A DNA stretch of 64,000 nt, taken from the NCBI RefSeq assembly GCF_001701025.1, contig NZ_CP016793.1:6014001-6078000 (forward strand), in the 5' to 3' direction. Position numbers and translations under genes: made by a program. The stretch's first letter is position 1, and each line of letters begins with the position of its first letter. Under the pieces are notes generated by a model. That model saw only the letters and a program-made list of their open reading frames with translations, ran no database searches and was not told the origin of the DNA. Of this stretch, positions 17,635 to 27,832 are shown in pieces. The DNA is from Lentzea guizhouensis (lineage in GTDB: Bacteria; Actinomycetota; Actinomycetes; Mycobacteriales; Pseudonocardiaceae).

Positions 17635-18981
17635 ATGCTGCAGCCCGACCGCGAGACCAGAGCCGAGTGGACGAAGGCCGTCACCGCCTTCGTCGAGGAG
17701 TTCGTCGAGGGCCTGGAGGCCGCGCCCGCGTCCGCACCGGGCACGGCCCTCCTGCCCCCGCCGCCCGCCGAGACCCCGGGTGAGCTCGCCGACCTGCTCG
17801 CGCAGTTCGGACAGGCCGCCCACGAGGCCGTCGAGACCGCCGGTCCGCGCTACCTCGCGTACTTCCCGGCAGGCGGGCTGTACAGCTCGGTGCTCGCCGA
17901 GCTGCTCGCCCAGGTCACCAACCGCTACACCGGCGTCGCCTCGACCGCGCCCTCGCTCGTGGCGCTGGAACACAGCGTCATCCGCTGGTTCTGCACCGAG
18001 TTCGGCCTGCCGGAGGGGTCCGGCGGCGTGTTCACGACCGGCGCGTCGCTCGCCACCCTCTCCGCGGTCCACACCGCCCGCGAACACCACGACGTGGGCC
18101 GCGAAGGCGTCATCTACGTCACCGCGCACACCCACCACTGCGTCGCCAAGGCCGCCCGCATCACCGGCTTCCCGGCCGAACGCGTCCGCGTCGTCCCCGG
18201 TCTGCGCATGGACGTGGCCACCGGCCGGTCGATGATCGCCGAGGACCGGGCAGCAGGCCTCAAGCCGTTCCTCGTCGTCGGCACGGCCGGCGCCACCAGC
18301 ACCGGCATCGTCGACCCGCTGGACGACATCGCCGCCCTGGCCGCGGCGGAGGGGTTGTGGTTCCACGTCGACGCGGCGTACGGCGGCGCGTTCCAGCTCA
18401 CCACCCGCGGCCGCGCGGTCCTGCACGGCATCTCCCGCGCCGACTCCATCGCCTGGGACCCGCACAAGAGCCTGTTCCTGCCCTACGGCACCGGTGTCCT
18501 GCTCGTCCGCGACGAGGCCCGGCTGCGGGCCGCCCACGTGGCCGACGGTGACTACCTGCAGGACCTCGACCACGGCACCGGCCTGCCGGACTACTCCGAC
18601 CTCGGCCCGGAGCTCACCCGCGAGTTCCGCGGCCTGCGCGTGTGGCTGCCGCTGCACCTGCACGGCGTGGCGGCGTTCCGCGAGGCGCTCGACGAGAAGC
18701 TCGACCTGGCCCGGTACGTCCGGGACGCGCTGGCCGACGTCGACGGCCTGGAGGTGCTGCCGTCCGAGCTGAGCGTGGTCGTGTTCCGCGCGGCCGACGA
18801 CGAGATGAGTGAACGCCTGCTGACCGCGATCAACGACTCGCGCCGGTTCTTCCTGTCCAGCACCCGGCTCGACGGCCGGTACGCGCTGCGGTTGTGCGTG
18901 CTCAGCCACCGCACGCACCGCGAGCACGTCGAGGAGCTCGTCGACCTGGTCAGGCGCTTGTCCGCAGCACCAGCGAGGTAG
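17635..18981 (+). CDS. PLP-dependent group II decarboxylase
   Basis: A 448-residue fold-type I PLP enzyme of the aromatic-L-amino-acid/glutamate/diaminobutyrate decarboxylase family. It shows ALEHSVIRWF, the PLP-ring His in VTAHTHHCVAKA, the FHVDAAYGG aspartate and the Schiff-base Lys in AWDPHKSLFLP (about residue 278). Such enzymes decarboxylate Asp, Glu, diaminobutyrate, Trp or Tyr; the substrate is not evident. A GTG six bases upstream (17629) is an alternative start, but the -10 spacing favours a leaderless ATG. Its last 32 bases overlap the 3' end of the convergent LacI gene. Confidence 0.88.
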   Translation: MLQPDRETRAEWTKAVTAFVEEFVEGLEAAPASAPGTALLPPPPAETPGELADLLAQFGQAAHEAVETAGPRYLAYFPAGGLYSSVLAELLAQVTNRYTGVASTAPSLVALEHSVIRWFCTEFGLPEGSGGVFTTGASLATLSAVHTAREHHDVGREGVIYVTAHTHHCVAKAARITGFPAERVRVVPGLRMDVATGRSMIAEDRAAGLKPFLVVGTAGATSTGIVDPLDDIAALAAAEGLWFHVDAAYGGAFQLTTRGRAVLHGISRADSIAWDPHKSLFLPYGTGVLLVRDEARLRAAHVADGDYLQDLDHGTGLPDYSDLGPELTREFRGLRVWLPLHLHGVAAFREALDEKLDLARYVRDALADVDGLEVLPSELSVVVFRAADDEMSERLLTAINDSRRFFLSSTRLDGRYALRLCVLSHRTHREHVEELVDLVRRLSAAPAR

Positions 18982-19922
18982 GCAGGACGACCGACGGGGG
19001 CAGTCCCTCCTCGCCGTCGATCTCGGCGAGGAGGCGCCACGTCAGCATGCGGCCGAACTTCTCGACGTCCTGCCGCACGGTCGACAGGCGGCACCGCGGG
19101 CACCGAGTCGTCGAAGCCCATCACCGCCACGTCGCCGGGGATCTCGCGGCCGGCCGCGTGCAGCACCTGCAGCGCGCCGAGGGCCATGATGTCCGCTGCC
19201 ACGAACACCGCGTCCAGGTCAGGGTCGCGCTGCAGCAACGACCTCATCGCCGCCGCGCCACCGGCGGAGGTGAAGTCGCCGTGCGCCACCAGGTCGGCCG
19301 GGCGTCCGGCCATCGCGCGCCGCCACCCGGCCAGCCGGTCGAGCCCGACCGCCATGTCGGTCGGGCCGGCGATGGTGGCGATCCGGCGGCGTCCCGACGA
19401 GATCAGGTACCGGGTCGCCTCCACCGCGCCGGTGAAGTTGTCCGAGTCGACGTACGGCACCGAGCCGCCGGCGAGCGGGCGGCCGCCGACCACGATCGGC
19501 AGCCCGTTCTCCTGCAGCACCGACAGCAGCGGGTCGGTGCCGTGCAGGCTGAGGATCAGCGCGCCGTCGACGTGGCCGCCGGTGAGGTACGCGGAGACGT
19601 CGCCGGGTTCGCTCATCATCAGCACGAGCTGGGTGCGGCCGGCGAGCTCGGCGTGCACGCCGCGCATGACACCGGCGAAGAACGGGTCGGCCAGCACGCG
19701 GCCGCTGGGTTCGGAGAGCACGAGCGCGATGGCGTTCGCCCGATGGCCGGCCAACGACCGTGCGGCCTGGTTCGGCGTGTAGTCCAGTTGCACCACGGCG
19801 CGTTTGACCGCGTCTTTTGCCCGTTCGCTCACGTGCTGGGCGTCGTTGAGCACGCGGGAGACGGTGGACTTGGAGACGCCGGCCAGGCGGGCGACCTCGT
19901 CGATGCCGGCACGTCTGCTCAT
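18950..19922 (-). pseudogene. LacI-family regulator, copy 1, with frameshift near its C-terminus
   Basis: The N-terminal HTH (IDEVARLAGVSKSTVSRVLNDAQHVS) and periplasmic-binding-protein-like sensor are intact to MGFDDSVPAVPP. At about 19085-19100 the frame changes. The true C-terminus (STVRQDVEKFGRMLTWRLLAE...VLPTSLVLRTSA) continues in another frame to TGA at 18950. If unshifted the protein would instead read into the antisense of the decarboxylase gene and reach 443 residues, an implausible tail. Copy 2 (20079-21098) is intact with the same C-terminal signature. The change needs one extra base or two lost bases. Probably about 324 residues and functional if this is a consensus error. A CebR-like operator lies 62 bases upstream of its start, which suggests autoregulation. 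Confidence 0.75.
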
Positions 19923-19983
19923 CGGGTGCCCGAAGTGGTGGCTGAGAACACGGTGGACTCCATCGGTTGCGGCGGCGGTTGCC

Positions 19984-19997
19984 TGGGAACGCTCCCA
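19984..19997. promoter_or_regulatory. CebR-like LacI operator upstream of LacI copy 1
   Basis: TGGGAACGCTCCCA differs by one base from TGGGAGCGCTCCCA, the operator known for the cellobiose regulator CebR of Streptomyces. A partial second site, GTGAACGCTCCC, lies at 20061-20072. Its position between the two LacI genes suggests autoregulation or cross-regulation. Confidence 0.55.
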
Positions 19998-20078
19998 CAG
20001 GCAAGTTCCCAGTCTTTACCGCGCCACTTGAGAGGGTCAAGGCGTGCGGGTTGCAGTCCCGTGAACGCTCCCGGTCCG

Positions 20079-21098
20079 TTATGCGCTGGCGCGGCGCACG
20101 AGCGAGGTCGGCAGCAGCAGCGACGGCGGCAACCCGCTCTCACCGGCCAGTTCGGCGAGCAGCCGCCACGTCATCGTGCGGCCGAGCTCCTCGACGTCCT
20201 GCCGGACCGTGGTGAGCGGCGGCGTGGCGGTCGAGGCGAGCACCGAGTCGTCGAACCCGATCACCGCGACGTCGTCGGGCACCCGCTTGCCGCGCAGGTG
20301 CAACGTCTGCAGCGCGCCCACCGCCATGATGTCCGCGGCCACGAACACGGCGTCGAGGTCAGGTGCCTGGTCGAGCAGCTCGGCCATCGCCCGCGCACCG
20401 CTCTCCGGCGTGAAGTCGGCGTGCGCCACCAGGTCGGCGCCGATCTTCGCCTCACCCAGCCCGCGCCGGAACCCGCTGAGCCGGTCCGCGCCCACGGCCA
20501 TGTCCTTCGGGCCGGCGACCGTGCCGATCCGCTTGCGCCCCAGTGACACCAGGTGCCGCGCCGCCTCCAGGCCGCCGGTGAAGTTGTCCGCGTCCACGAA
20601 CGGCACGCTGGTGCTCCCCAGCGGCCGCCCGCCGACCACGACCGGCAACCCGATCTCGTGCAGCATCGCCACCAGCGGGTCCTCGCCGTGCAGGCTGACC
20701 AGCAGCGCGCCGTCCACGTGCCCGCTCGACAGGTAGGCGACCAGGTCGCCGGTGTCCGCGGGCTGGCTCATCATCAGCAACAGCTGCACGTGCCGCCCGG
20801 CGAGCTCGGAGTGCACCCCGCGCAGCACACCCGCGAAGAACGGGTCGCTCAGCACCCGCCCGGTCGGTTCGGACACGACGAGCGCGATCGCGTTCGCCCG
20901 GTGCCCCGCCAACGCGCGCGCGGCCTGGTTGGGGGAGTAACCCAGCTCCGCGATCGCGGCGTGCACGGCCTCACGGGCCTTCGCGCTGACGTAGGGCTCC
21001 TGGTTGATCACGCGCGAGACGGTCGACTTCGACACCCCGGCGACTCGCGCGACCTCCTCGATGCGCGGTCCAGGCCGTCGTTTCGCCGTCTCCGTCAT
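20079..21098 (-). CDS. LacI-family transcriptional regulator, copy 2
   Basis: A 339-residue repressor with N-terminal HTH (IEEVARVAGVSKSTVSRVINQEPYVS) and hinge (YSPNQAARALAGHRANAIAL), then a sugar-binding domain ending VIGFDDSVLASTATPPLTTVRQDVEELG...LPTSLVRRASA. It is close to copy 1 along its whole length, so the pair is a recent tandem duplication. No sugar transporter or hydrolase gene is adjacent, so the targets are elsewhere. Candidates in this window are the sites at 19984-19997, 13604-13615 and 63203-63214. Confidence 0.92.
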   Translation of the reverse strand: MTETAKRRPGPRIEEVARVAGVSKSTVSRVINQEPYVSAKAREAVHAAIAELGYSPNQAARALAGHRANAIALVVSEPTGRVLSDPFFAGVLRGVHSELAGRHVQLLLMMSQPADTGDLVAYLSSGHVDGALLVSLHGEDPLVAMLHEIGLPVVVGGRPLGSTSVPFVDADNFTGGLEAARHLVSLGRKRIGTVAGPKDMAVGADRLSGFRRGLGEAKIGADLVAHADFTPESGARAMAELLDQAPDLDAVFVAADIMAVGALQTLHLRGKRVPDDVAVIGFDDSVLASTATPPLTTVRQDVEELGRTMTWRLLAELAGESGLPPSLLLPTSLVRRASA

Positions 21099-21349
21099 GA
21101 CGTCATCCTAGGGCTTTCCCGGATTCCGGCGGGAGCGCGCCGCGCGGATGGCAAGAACCGGACAAATCGCTGCGGAGTGTGGTTGCGTTCCGCCGTTCGC
21201 GATTCGTCGCCGCAGAATTCGCGGGGGTGGCTGCCTCGTCGATGCGCTGATCAGACGCCGGTTGCTGCCGCTGACGCGTTTGTTCGTGCCGGGAATGGTG
21301 GGGCAGTCGGGTCGCGAAAGTATCCGCTGGCCGTCGGTTTCCCCGCCGC
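21099..21349. other. Intergenic stretch, no gene seen
   Basis: About 250 bases between the LacI copy 2 start and the 3' end of the hypothetical gene at 21350. I see no convincing ORF, RNA or clear operator. Any promoter of LacI copy 2 would lie in its first 60 bases. Confidence 0.4.
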
Positions 21350-21793
21350 TCAGGAAAGCACGGCGCCGCGCGGCAACCCGTCTTTCAGCAACGGCAGCAA
21401 CTTCGGGTGCTTGCTCATCAACACCGCGGCCGTTCCGTTGCGCTGCTGGATTCTGCGGCAGAAGTGCGGCGCCAGCGGCACACCCAGGTACGCGCCCGCT
21501 TCCGGCCCGTAGACGACCTGGTCGCCGACACCGCACCACGCGGCCGGCTCGGCGTGGCCGTCCACCCACACGTACCCCTCCACGTACAGGCCGCCGGTGA
21601 TCCTGGCGGCCTCGCTCGCGGCGACGCTGAAGGTGAGCTGCGGGGTGAGGCGGGTCGTGGCGGTGGGGGCGAACCACCGGCCGAGGTCGAGGACCAGGCC
21701 CTCCATGCTCGCGTGCGCCCACCCCGAGTCGTCCACGAGCGTCCGGAAGGGCGCTTCGAGGGCTCGGAGGGCGGCGGTGAGCTGGTCGTGCAC
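21350..21793 (-). CDS. Conserved hypothetical protein
   Basis: A 147-residue protein starting at GTG 21793 (MHDQLTAALRALEAPFRTLVDDSGW). It contains a beta-rich middle (LYVEGYVWVDGHAEPAAWCGVGDQVVYGPEAGAYLGVPL) and ends FCRRIQQRNGTAAVLMSKHPKLLPLLKDGLP. No signal peptide or membrane segment is visible. I do not recognise the family. Codon use looks genuinely coding for this genome, and the reverse-strand frames are less convincing. Confidence 0.55.
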   Translation of the reverse strand: MHDQLTAALRALEAPFRTLVDDSGWAHASMEGLVLDLGRWFAPTATTRLTPQLTFSVAASEAARITGGLYVEGYVWVDGHAEPAAWCGVGDQVVYGPEAGAYLGVPLAPHFCRRIQQRNGTAAVLMSKHPKLLPLLKDGLPRGAVLS

Positions 21794-21845
21794 CAGGACA
21801 TGGTGCGGCCGTTCGGGTGATCCCGCTGTCCGACGCGGAACACCG

Positions 21846-23410
21846 CTACTTCGGCGTGACCGTCACCTGGAACCGCACCCGCAGCCCGGTGTCCGTCACC
21901 CCGGTGATCACGCCGCTCGCCGCCTTCGGCCCCGCGTTCAACCGGAGCACGAACCGCACCGACTCGCCGGCGCCCAGTTCGCCCGCCGAGCACGTCACCT
22001 GCCCCTTGCCCGCCGGGCACCCGGCCTCACCGGCTCCGGTCGAGCCGGCGCCGACGGTCTTGATGTCGTCGGGCAGCGTCAGCGTCAGCCTCGGGGGTGG
22101 TGCGGGCGCTGAGCCGATGTTGCTCATCGTGACGGTGACGGTCTGCGGTGGGCCGTTGCTGGCCATGGTGACGTCGGGCGGGTTGTTCATCACCAGTGCC
22201 GGGGCCGCGGTGGAGGGGCCCTCGCCGGTGGTCGGGGCGCCGGGGGCGGCCGGGTTCGTGCCGCCGGCGGGTTGTGAGGTGCCGGTCGTGGTGGTGGTCG
22301 TCGTGGTCGGCGTGGTGTTGCCGGAGGGGGCGGTGCCGGAGGAGCCGGGTGGGAGGACGCCGGTGGGCGGGGTGGTCGAGGACGAGGAGGTCGCGGGCGG
22401 TGCGGTCGCGGCGTCGGGGTGGCCGGGTTGAGCGGGGTGCTGACGCCCGCGGTGACGATGACGACGACGGCGGTGGAGGCGGCGGCCACGTGGAGCCACG
22501 AGGAGGTGCCGACGGAGGCCATCGCGCTCGCCTTGCTGAACGTCAGGTAGCCGGCCGCGGCGCCGCCGAGGACGAGCGGGGCGACGACGGCGCGCAGGGC
22601 ACCGTTGACGTCGGCGAGCTCGCCGGCGATCGCGCGGCACTCGGCGCACCGGTCCAGGTGGTTGTCGAGCTGCATCGACTCCCTGGCGGACAGGCCGCCG
22701 CGGGTCCACGCGCCGAGCTTCGCGACGGTGGCGCGGCAGCGTTCCGAGGGGTCGCGGGCCACGTGGGCCTGCAGGTAGGCGCGGCGCAGGCCCTCGCGGG
22801 CGCGGTGGGCCATCGCGGAGACGCCGTTGGGGGACAGGCCCAGGATCGGGGCGACCTCGCCGGGGGACTGGCCCTCGATCGCGGTGTGCCACAGCACGGT
22901 CTGCCAGCGTTCCGGCAGGGAGGCGAACGCCGTGGCCGCGAGCGTCTGGTTCAGCGAGGCCACCGCGGTGTCGCTGAACTGCACGCTCATCGACCGGGCC
23001 GCGCCGGGCACCTCCTCGACGTCACCGGCGAACTCCAGGCGTTTGTCGCGCCGTGACTTGTCGTAGGCGGTGTGCCGGACCGCCGTGAGCAGGTACGGCC
23101 GGAACGACGCGTCGGGACCACCGCCCGTGCGCAACGCCGAGAGCACCTTCGCGAACGCGTCCGAGACCAGGTCGTCCGCGTCGGCGGACGAGCCCGTGAG
23201 CTGCAGGGCGAGGTTCAGAGCCGCCCGCACGTGCCGTTCGTAGAGCCGGCCGTAGGCCTCGACCGTGCCACCGCGCACGGCGTCGATCAGCTCCGCGTCC
23301 GAAGGCGGCCGAGGGGCGCCTTCCTCGTCGATCAAACTCGCCGCCCATCTTCGTGCCGTGGGTAATAGGCGGACCTTATCGAGACACGTCAACGCGAACA
23401 ATCCACGCAT
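21846..23410 (-). CDS. ECF sigma factor fused to a zinc-finger anti-sigma-like and secreted domain (frameshifted)
   Basis: The N-terminal about 190 residues form an ECF sigma factor. Region 2 includes DADDLVSDAFAKVLSAL and SFRPYLLTAVRHTAYD; region 4 is SLPERWQTVLWHTAIEGQSPGEVAPILGLS. A zinc-finger-like HLDRCAECRAIAGELADV follows, then a membrane segment (WLHVAAASTAVVVIVTAG). After a Thr-rich stalk comes an extracellular DUF11-like beta domain ending RVRFQVTVTPK. Sigma and anti-sigma functions in one chain are known in some actinobacterial ECF groups. The frame changes by one lost base at about 22416-22419 (GGGG run), after NPAT, so the tail is in a different frame. This is either a consensus error or a truncated protein. 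The start is ATG 23410; later starts are possible. Confidence 0.7.
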
Positions 23411-23579
23411 CCGAACCAAATGCATTGTTGGTCCACAGTGGACGGTGTTTGGGCTGGTCGTCCGGTGCCGTGGTGGCCTCTGCCACGATCCACACCGCAG
23501 GACGCGGGTCCCACCCGGATGGCGCAACGGTGCGGCCATCGGTGCCGAAGACGGGCCTTGTGCCTCTGGTGGTGCCTGC

Positions 23580-25903
23580 TCAACCGAGAGCAACGGCCAG
23601 CTTGGCCGCCATCCCACGCACGGCAGGCGTGTCGTAACGATCGCACTCGGCCAACGCGCGCACGCGCAACTCACGGGCCTGAGCGGTGTCACCGGCCACG
23701 TCGGCGAGGTCGGCCAGTCGCACCAGGATCTCGATCCGGTGGTCGGACAGCCTCGCCTCGTCCAACGCGGACAACAGTTGCTCACGCGCCTCGACGAGCC
23801 GACCCGCGTCCATCAGCACAAGACCGCGGTTGTGCCGTACGCGCGCAACGCCGGCCGTCGTGCCGTGCTTGGCGAACAGCGACTCCGCCTCGTCCAGCAA
23901 CGTGAGCGCGCCACACACGTCACCGGTCGCGGCCAGGCTGGTCGCGAGCCGGATCAGCATCATCGACAGCAGCTCCTCGCCGCCATCCGCCGCCCGGTGC
24001 TGCGCGACGCTGCGCCGTTGCACCTCCACGGCCTCGTCGAGCTGGCCCGCGCTGTGCAGCATGAGGCCCAGCAATGACAACGCCAGGTTCTCACCGATCG
24101 CGTAGCCGGCCTTCTCGAACAACGCGACCGAGCGCCTGCCCAGCTCCACGGCCCGGTGCGGCTCACCGTTGCGGCGCAGGATCGCCGAGCCGTAGTACCA
24201 CGTCCACGCCTGCGTGATCGTGTCATCGACCTCGATAGCCGCCGCCTGTTCGTGAGACACCAACGCCTCTCGCGGCTGGCCGCACAACGCGTACTGCGCC
24301 CACGCCAGATAGTTCAGCTGCTCCACCGTGTCCCGTGCGTTGCCCAACGCGCGCGCCGCGTCCGCACCGGCACGGAACACCTCACGCCACAGCTCGCCGA
24401 CACCGTGCATGTCGGAGTACCAGTGCATCGCCTGCGCGAGTTCGAGCACGCGTTCGTGCTCGCCGAGCCGCACCGCCGAACGCAGTGCGCCACGCCAGTG
24501 CTCCAGCTCCATGCTCAGCCACCGGCCGGCGGACTCCTTGTCCGGCAACGGGTCCGTGTGCGCCGGCGGGGTGTCGTGGTCGAAGGAGCGGGCCGCGGCC
24601 GTGGCGACGGCGAGCAGCGAGTGCCTCAGCCGGGTGCTTAGCTCCCGCACCACGGCGGGGTCCTCGTCGAGCTCCAGCCGTTCGGCGGCGAACACCCGCA
24701 GCAGGTCGTGCCGCCGGTACCGGCCCGGCGTCCCGCTGACCCCGAGCAGGCTCGCGTCGGCCAGCTCCTCCAGCGCCTCCTCGGCGTGCTCGCCGGCCAC
24801 CACCGCGGCCAGCTCGACGCTCGTGTCCGGTCCCGGCACCAGCGCCAGCCGGCGGAACAACGTCGCCGCGCTCGGGCTGAGCTGGTGGTAGGAGGTCTCG
24901 AACGCCGTGCGCACCTGCAGGTCACCGGCCTTGAGCAGGGAGAGCCGCCGTCGTTCGTCGGCGAGCTGGGTGGCGAGGTGCTCGACCGTCCACTGTGGTC
25001 TGCTCGCCAGCCGGTTGCCCGCGATCAGCAACGCCAGCGGCATCCCGCCGCACAGCTCCGCCACCCGCGACGCCGCCTCCGGCTCGGCCGCGACCCGCTC
25101 GCCGGCCACCGCGCGCAGCAACGCGACGGACTCCCGGGGCGGCAGCAGGTCCAACGCGAGCCGGTGCCGCGCGTCCAGTCCCGCAAGCGTGTTCCGGCTG
25201 GTCACCAGCACCATCGTGCCGGGGCTGGAGGCGAGCAGCGGACGCACCTGCGCCTCGCTGGAGGCGTTGTCCAGCACCAGCAGCACCGTCCGGTCGCGCA
25301 GCAGCGAGTGGTACAGCGACAGCTTGTCGTCCGCGTCGGCGGGGATCTGGCGTTCGTCGACGTTGAACGAGCGCAGCAACCGGTGCGCCGCGCGGCCGGG
25401 CGTCAGCGGCTCGGCGTCCATCCCGCGCAGGTCGAGGAACACACAACCGTGGGGGAACCGCTGGCCCAGCCGGTGCGCCGCGTCGACCGCCAGCGCCGTC
25501 TTCCCCGCACCGGGCGGCCCGTGGACCACCGCGATCTGCAGCAGGGACGACGACTCCGCCTCGGCCGCGAACCCGTCCACGGCGCGTTGCTCGGCCGCGC
25601 GCCCGGTGAGCTCCAGCAGCACCGGCGCAGGCTCGCCGCCGCAGGACCGCGGGGCGCCTCCGGCCGTTCCTCACCTCCGGCACCCGCCGGCCGCGCCAGT
25701 GCCGCGAAGTCCGCGGCCTCCTCGCCGCCCAGCCCGAGCCCGCGCACGAGCAGCTGCACGGTGCGCGACTGCGGGGTGAGCGTCCGGCCGCGTTCCACGT
25801 CGCTGATCGCCCGCATGCTGAGCCCGGTGCGGTCCGCGAGCTCCTCCTGGGTCAGCGGAACGCGGGATCGGTAGAAGCGCAGGAAGTCCCCGAACGTGCT
25901 CAC
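23580..25903 (-). CDS. HTH-NB-ARC-TPR regulator (frameshifted between HTH and NB-ARC)
   Basis: GTG 25903 starts an XRE-type HTH (FGDFLRFYRSRVPLTQEELADRTGLSMRAISDVERG). After a linker the frame changes by one lost base at about 25625-25660. The rest reads LLELTGRAAEQRAVDGF, a P-loop GPPGAGKTALAV, VLLVLDNASS (Walker B), CGGMPLALLIAGNRLA (GxP) and about eight helical TPR-like repeats to the C-terminus. This STAND architecture matches transcriptional regulators in which NTP hydrolysis and TPRs gate an HTH. It resembles the AfsR-like regulator at 30889, with an XRE instead of a SARP head. The regulated genes are unknown. A divergent GT87 gene begins 160 bases away. Confidence 0.78.
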
Positions 25904-26062
25904 CCGGCCATGTTGCCACGGCCCGGCAGTTCTCGTTCGGCCCTCCGGCAGTTCGGTGAGCATTTCCTCCGGTGGTTCTGCCGGTGAATCGTCAAGGTGG
26001 CCCGTGCATTCCGCGGATAACGTCGGAGTAATCGCTGCGGCAGTTCGAACCGGGGGCCAGAC

Positions 26063-27202
26063 GTGTCAGACATCAATAGGTTGCTCCAGCATGCAGAAAA
26101 TCACCGAATTCGTCCAGTGGTCGGGCTCGTGTGGGCGTTGGCGCTGGTCGGGCTGCTGATCCGCTGGCACGGGCACTATCCGATCGACCTGGACGTGTAC
26201 CGTCTGGGTGGCCTTGCGTGGCTCACGGGCAATCCGCTCTACACGGGGTTCACCGGCCCGCCGCTCGACCCCGGTCTGCCATTCACCTATCCACCGATGG
26301 CGGCCGTGTCGTTCAGTGCGTTGAGCTTTGTGCCGGGGTGGCTGTTGAACCCCTTGCTGCTGATCGCGGGCTTCACCGCGATGACCGCCGTGTGCGTCAC
26401 CGTGGCCGGCCGGGTGCGCCCTGGTCTGAAGTGGACACTCGGCCCGCTGGTCCCGGTCGTCGGGCTCGCCCTGGACCCGGTGGAGTCGACCTTCGGCTAC
26501 GGCCAGATCAACCTCCTGCTGCTGGGCCTGGTCGTCGTCGACTGCCTGCTGGTCACCGACCGGCGCTGGCGCGGCGTGCTCGTCGGCGTGGCGGCGGCGG
26601 TCAAGCTGACCCCGCTGATCTTCGTGCTGTACTTCCTGGTCAGGCGCGACTGGAGGGCGGCGGTCACCTCGGTGGCCGCGTTCGCCGGCGTGGCGGTGGC
26701 GGGCTTCCTCGTCGCCTTCCGGGACTCGGCGCAGTTCTGGTTCCACGCGATGGTCAACCCGGAGCGGATCGGTGGCGTGGCGCTGCCGACGAACCAGTCG
26801 TTCCAGGGGATCCTGCGCGGTTCTGGCCTGGAGCCGGGTGCGCAGACCCTGCTGTGGGTGGTGCTCGCCGGTCTCGCGGTGGCTGCCGGGGCGTTCGTGG
26901 CGTGGCGGACCGAGGACGACGCGGTGGCGCTGTTCGCCATCGCGACCGCCGGTTTGCTGGCGTCGCCGGTGTCGTGGCTGCACCACTGGGTGTGGTGCGT
27001 GCCGGTGCTGTTGTTCCTGGCGCTGCGCGGTTTCTGGCCCGCGTTCGTGGTCGTCGGCGCGGTGTTCGTGACGCCTGTGCACGAGGTCGACGGGTACGTG
27101 TTGCTGGGCGTGGTGGCGTTGGGGGTGCAGGTGCACCGGTCGCGGACCGCCGCCGCCGCGGGCTCTACGGTGATGCCGTGGCCGACACCCGACAACGCCT
27201 GA
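26063..27202 (+). CDS. GT87/DUF2029 membrane mannosyltransferase
   Basis: A 379-residue integral membrane protein with about ten hydrophobic segments. The first extracytoplasmic loop holds HGHYPIDLDVYRLGG with the catalytic-type Asp, followed by FTYPPMAAVSF, both typical of GT87 polyprenyl-phosphate-mannose-dependent alpha-mannosyltransferases of actinobacterial cell-envelope glycolipids. It starts at GTG 26063. Its last 25 bases overlap the start of the TetR gene in another frame. Acceptor specificity cannot be told. Confidence 0.85.
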   Translation: MSDINRLLQHAENHRIRPVVGLVWALALVGLLIRWHGHYPIDLDVYRLGGLAWLTGNPLYTGFTGPPLDPGLPFTYPPMAAVSFSALSFVPGWLLNPLLLIAGFTAMTAVCVTVAGRVRPGLKWTLGPLVPVVGLALDPVESTFGYGQINLLLLGLVVVDCLLVTDRRWRGVLVGVAAAVKLTPLIFVLYFLVRRDWRAAVTSVAAFAGVAVAGFLVAFRDSAQFWFHAMVNPERIGGVALPTNQSFQGILRGSGLEPGAQTLLWVVLAGLAVAAGAFVAWRTEDDAVALFAIATAGLLASPVSWLHHWVWCVPVLLFLALRGFWPAFVVVGAVFVTPVHEVDGYVLLGVVALGVQVHRSRTAAAAGSTVMPWPTPDNA

Positions 27203-27813
27203 TCGACGGCGCCATCGAGACCATCCGCACGCAGGGGCTGACCGGCACCACGGCGCGGAGCATCGCGGCCACCGCCGGGGTCAACCAGGCGCTGGTCTTC
27301 TACCACTTCGGCACCGTGCACGACCTGCTCCAGGCCGCGTGCCTGGCCGCCACGCGGGCGAGGGTCGAGCTGTTCGCCGAACGCCTCGAGCAGATCACCG
27401 ACCTGCGGCAGCTGCTCGCGCTCGGGCGAACCCTGCACACCGAGGAACGCGCTGAGGGCAACGTCATGGTGCTCGCGCAGCTGCTGGCCGGCGCTCAGAC
27501 CGACCCGAAGCTCGCCGACGCCACCGCGGCGTCCCTGCAGCTGTGGATCGGCCCGATCGAGCGTGCGCTGACCAGGTTGCTGGCCGGCTCGCCGGTGTCC
27601 GGGCTGGTCGACACGGCGGGGCTCGCGCGGGCGGTGAGTGCCGGGTTCATCGGGCTGGAGCTGTACGAGGGCGTCGACCCGGACGGGGCGGCGGCGGCTC
27701 TGGACGCGCTCGACCGGCTGGCCGTGCTCATCGAGGTGGTGGACGACCTCGGTCCCGTCGCGGTCCGCGCACTGCGCGCCAAGCTCCGCAAGATGGCCAA
27801 GAAGTCGAGGTAG
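27178..27813 (+). CDS. TetR-family regulator
   Basis: A 211-residue regulator with N-terminal HTH (LIDGAIETIRTQGLTGTTARSIAATAGVNQALVFYHFGTVHDLLQAA) and an all-helical ligand domain. The start is GTG 27178 inside the end of the GT87 gene. Two near-identical palindromes (27833-27850, 27863-27888) bracket a promoter immediately downstream, so it most likely represses the SRPBCC/DUF4166 pair that follows. The inducer is unknown. Confidence 0.88.
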   Translation: MADTRQRLIDGAIETIRTQGLTGTTARSIAATAGVNQALVFYHFGTVHDLLQAACLAATRARVELFAERLEQITDLRQLLALGRTLHTEERAEGNVMVLAQLLAGAQTDPKLADATAASLQLWIGPIERALTRLLAGSPVSGLVDTAGLARAVSAGFIGLELYEGVDPDGAAAALDALDRLAVLIEVVDDLGPVAVRALRAKLRKMAKKSR

Positions 27814-27832
27814 CAGCAAGTCGGACACAAGG

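Noticed and set aside
18591..18949. C-terminal extension of LacI copy 1 to 443 residues
   Set aside because: This part reads the antisense of the decarboxylase gene. The genuine LacI C-terminus is in another frame ending at 18950.
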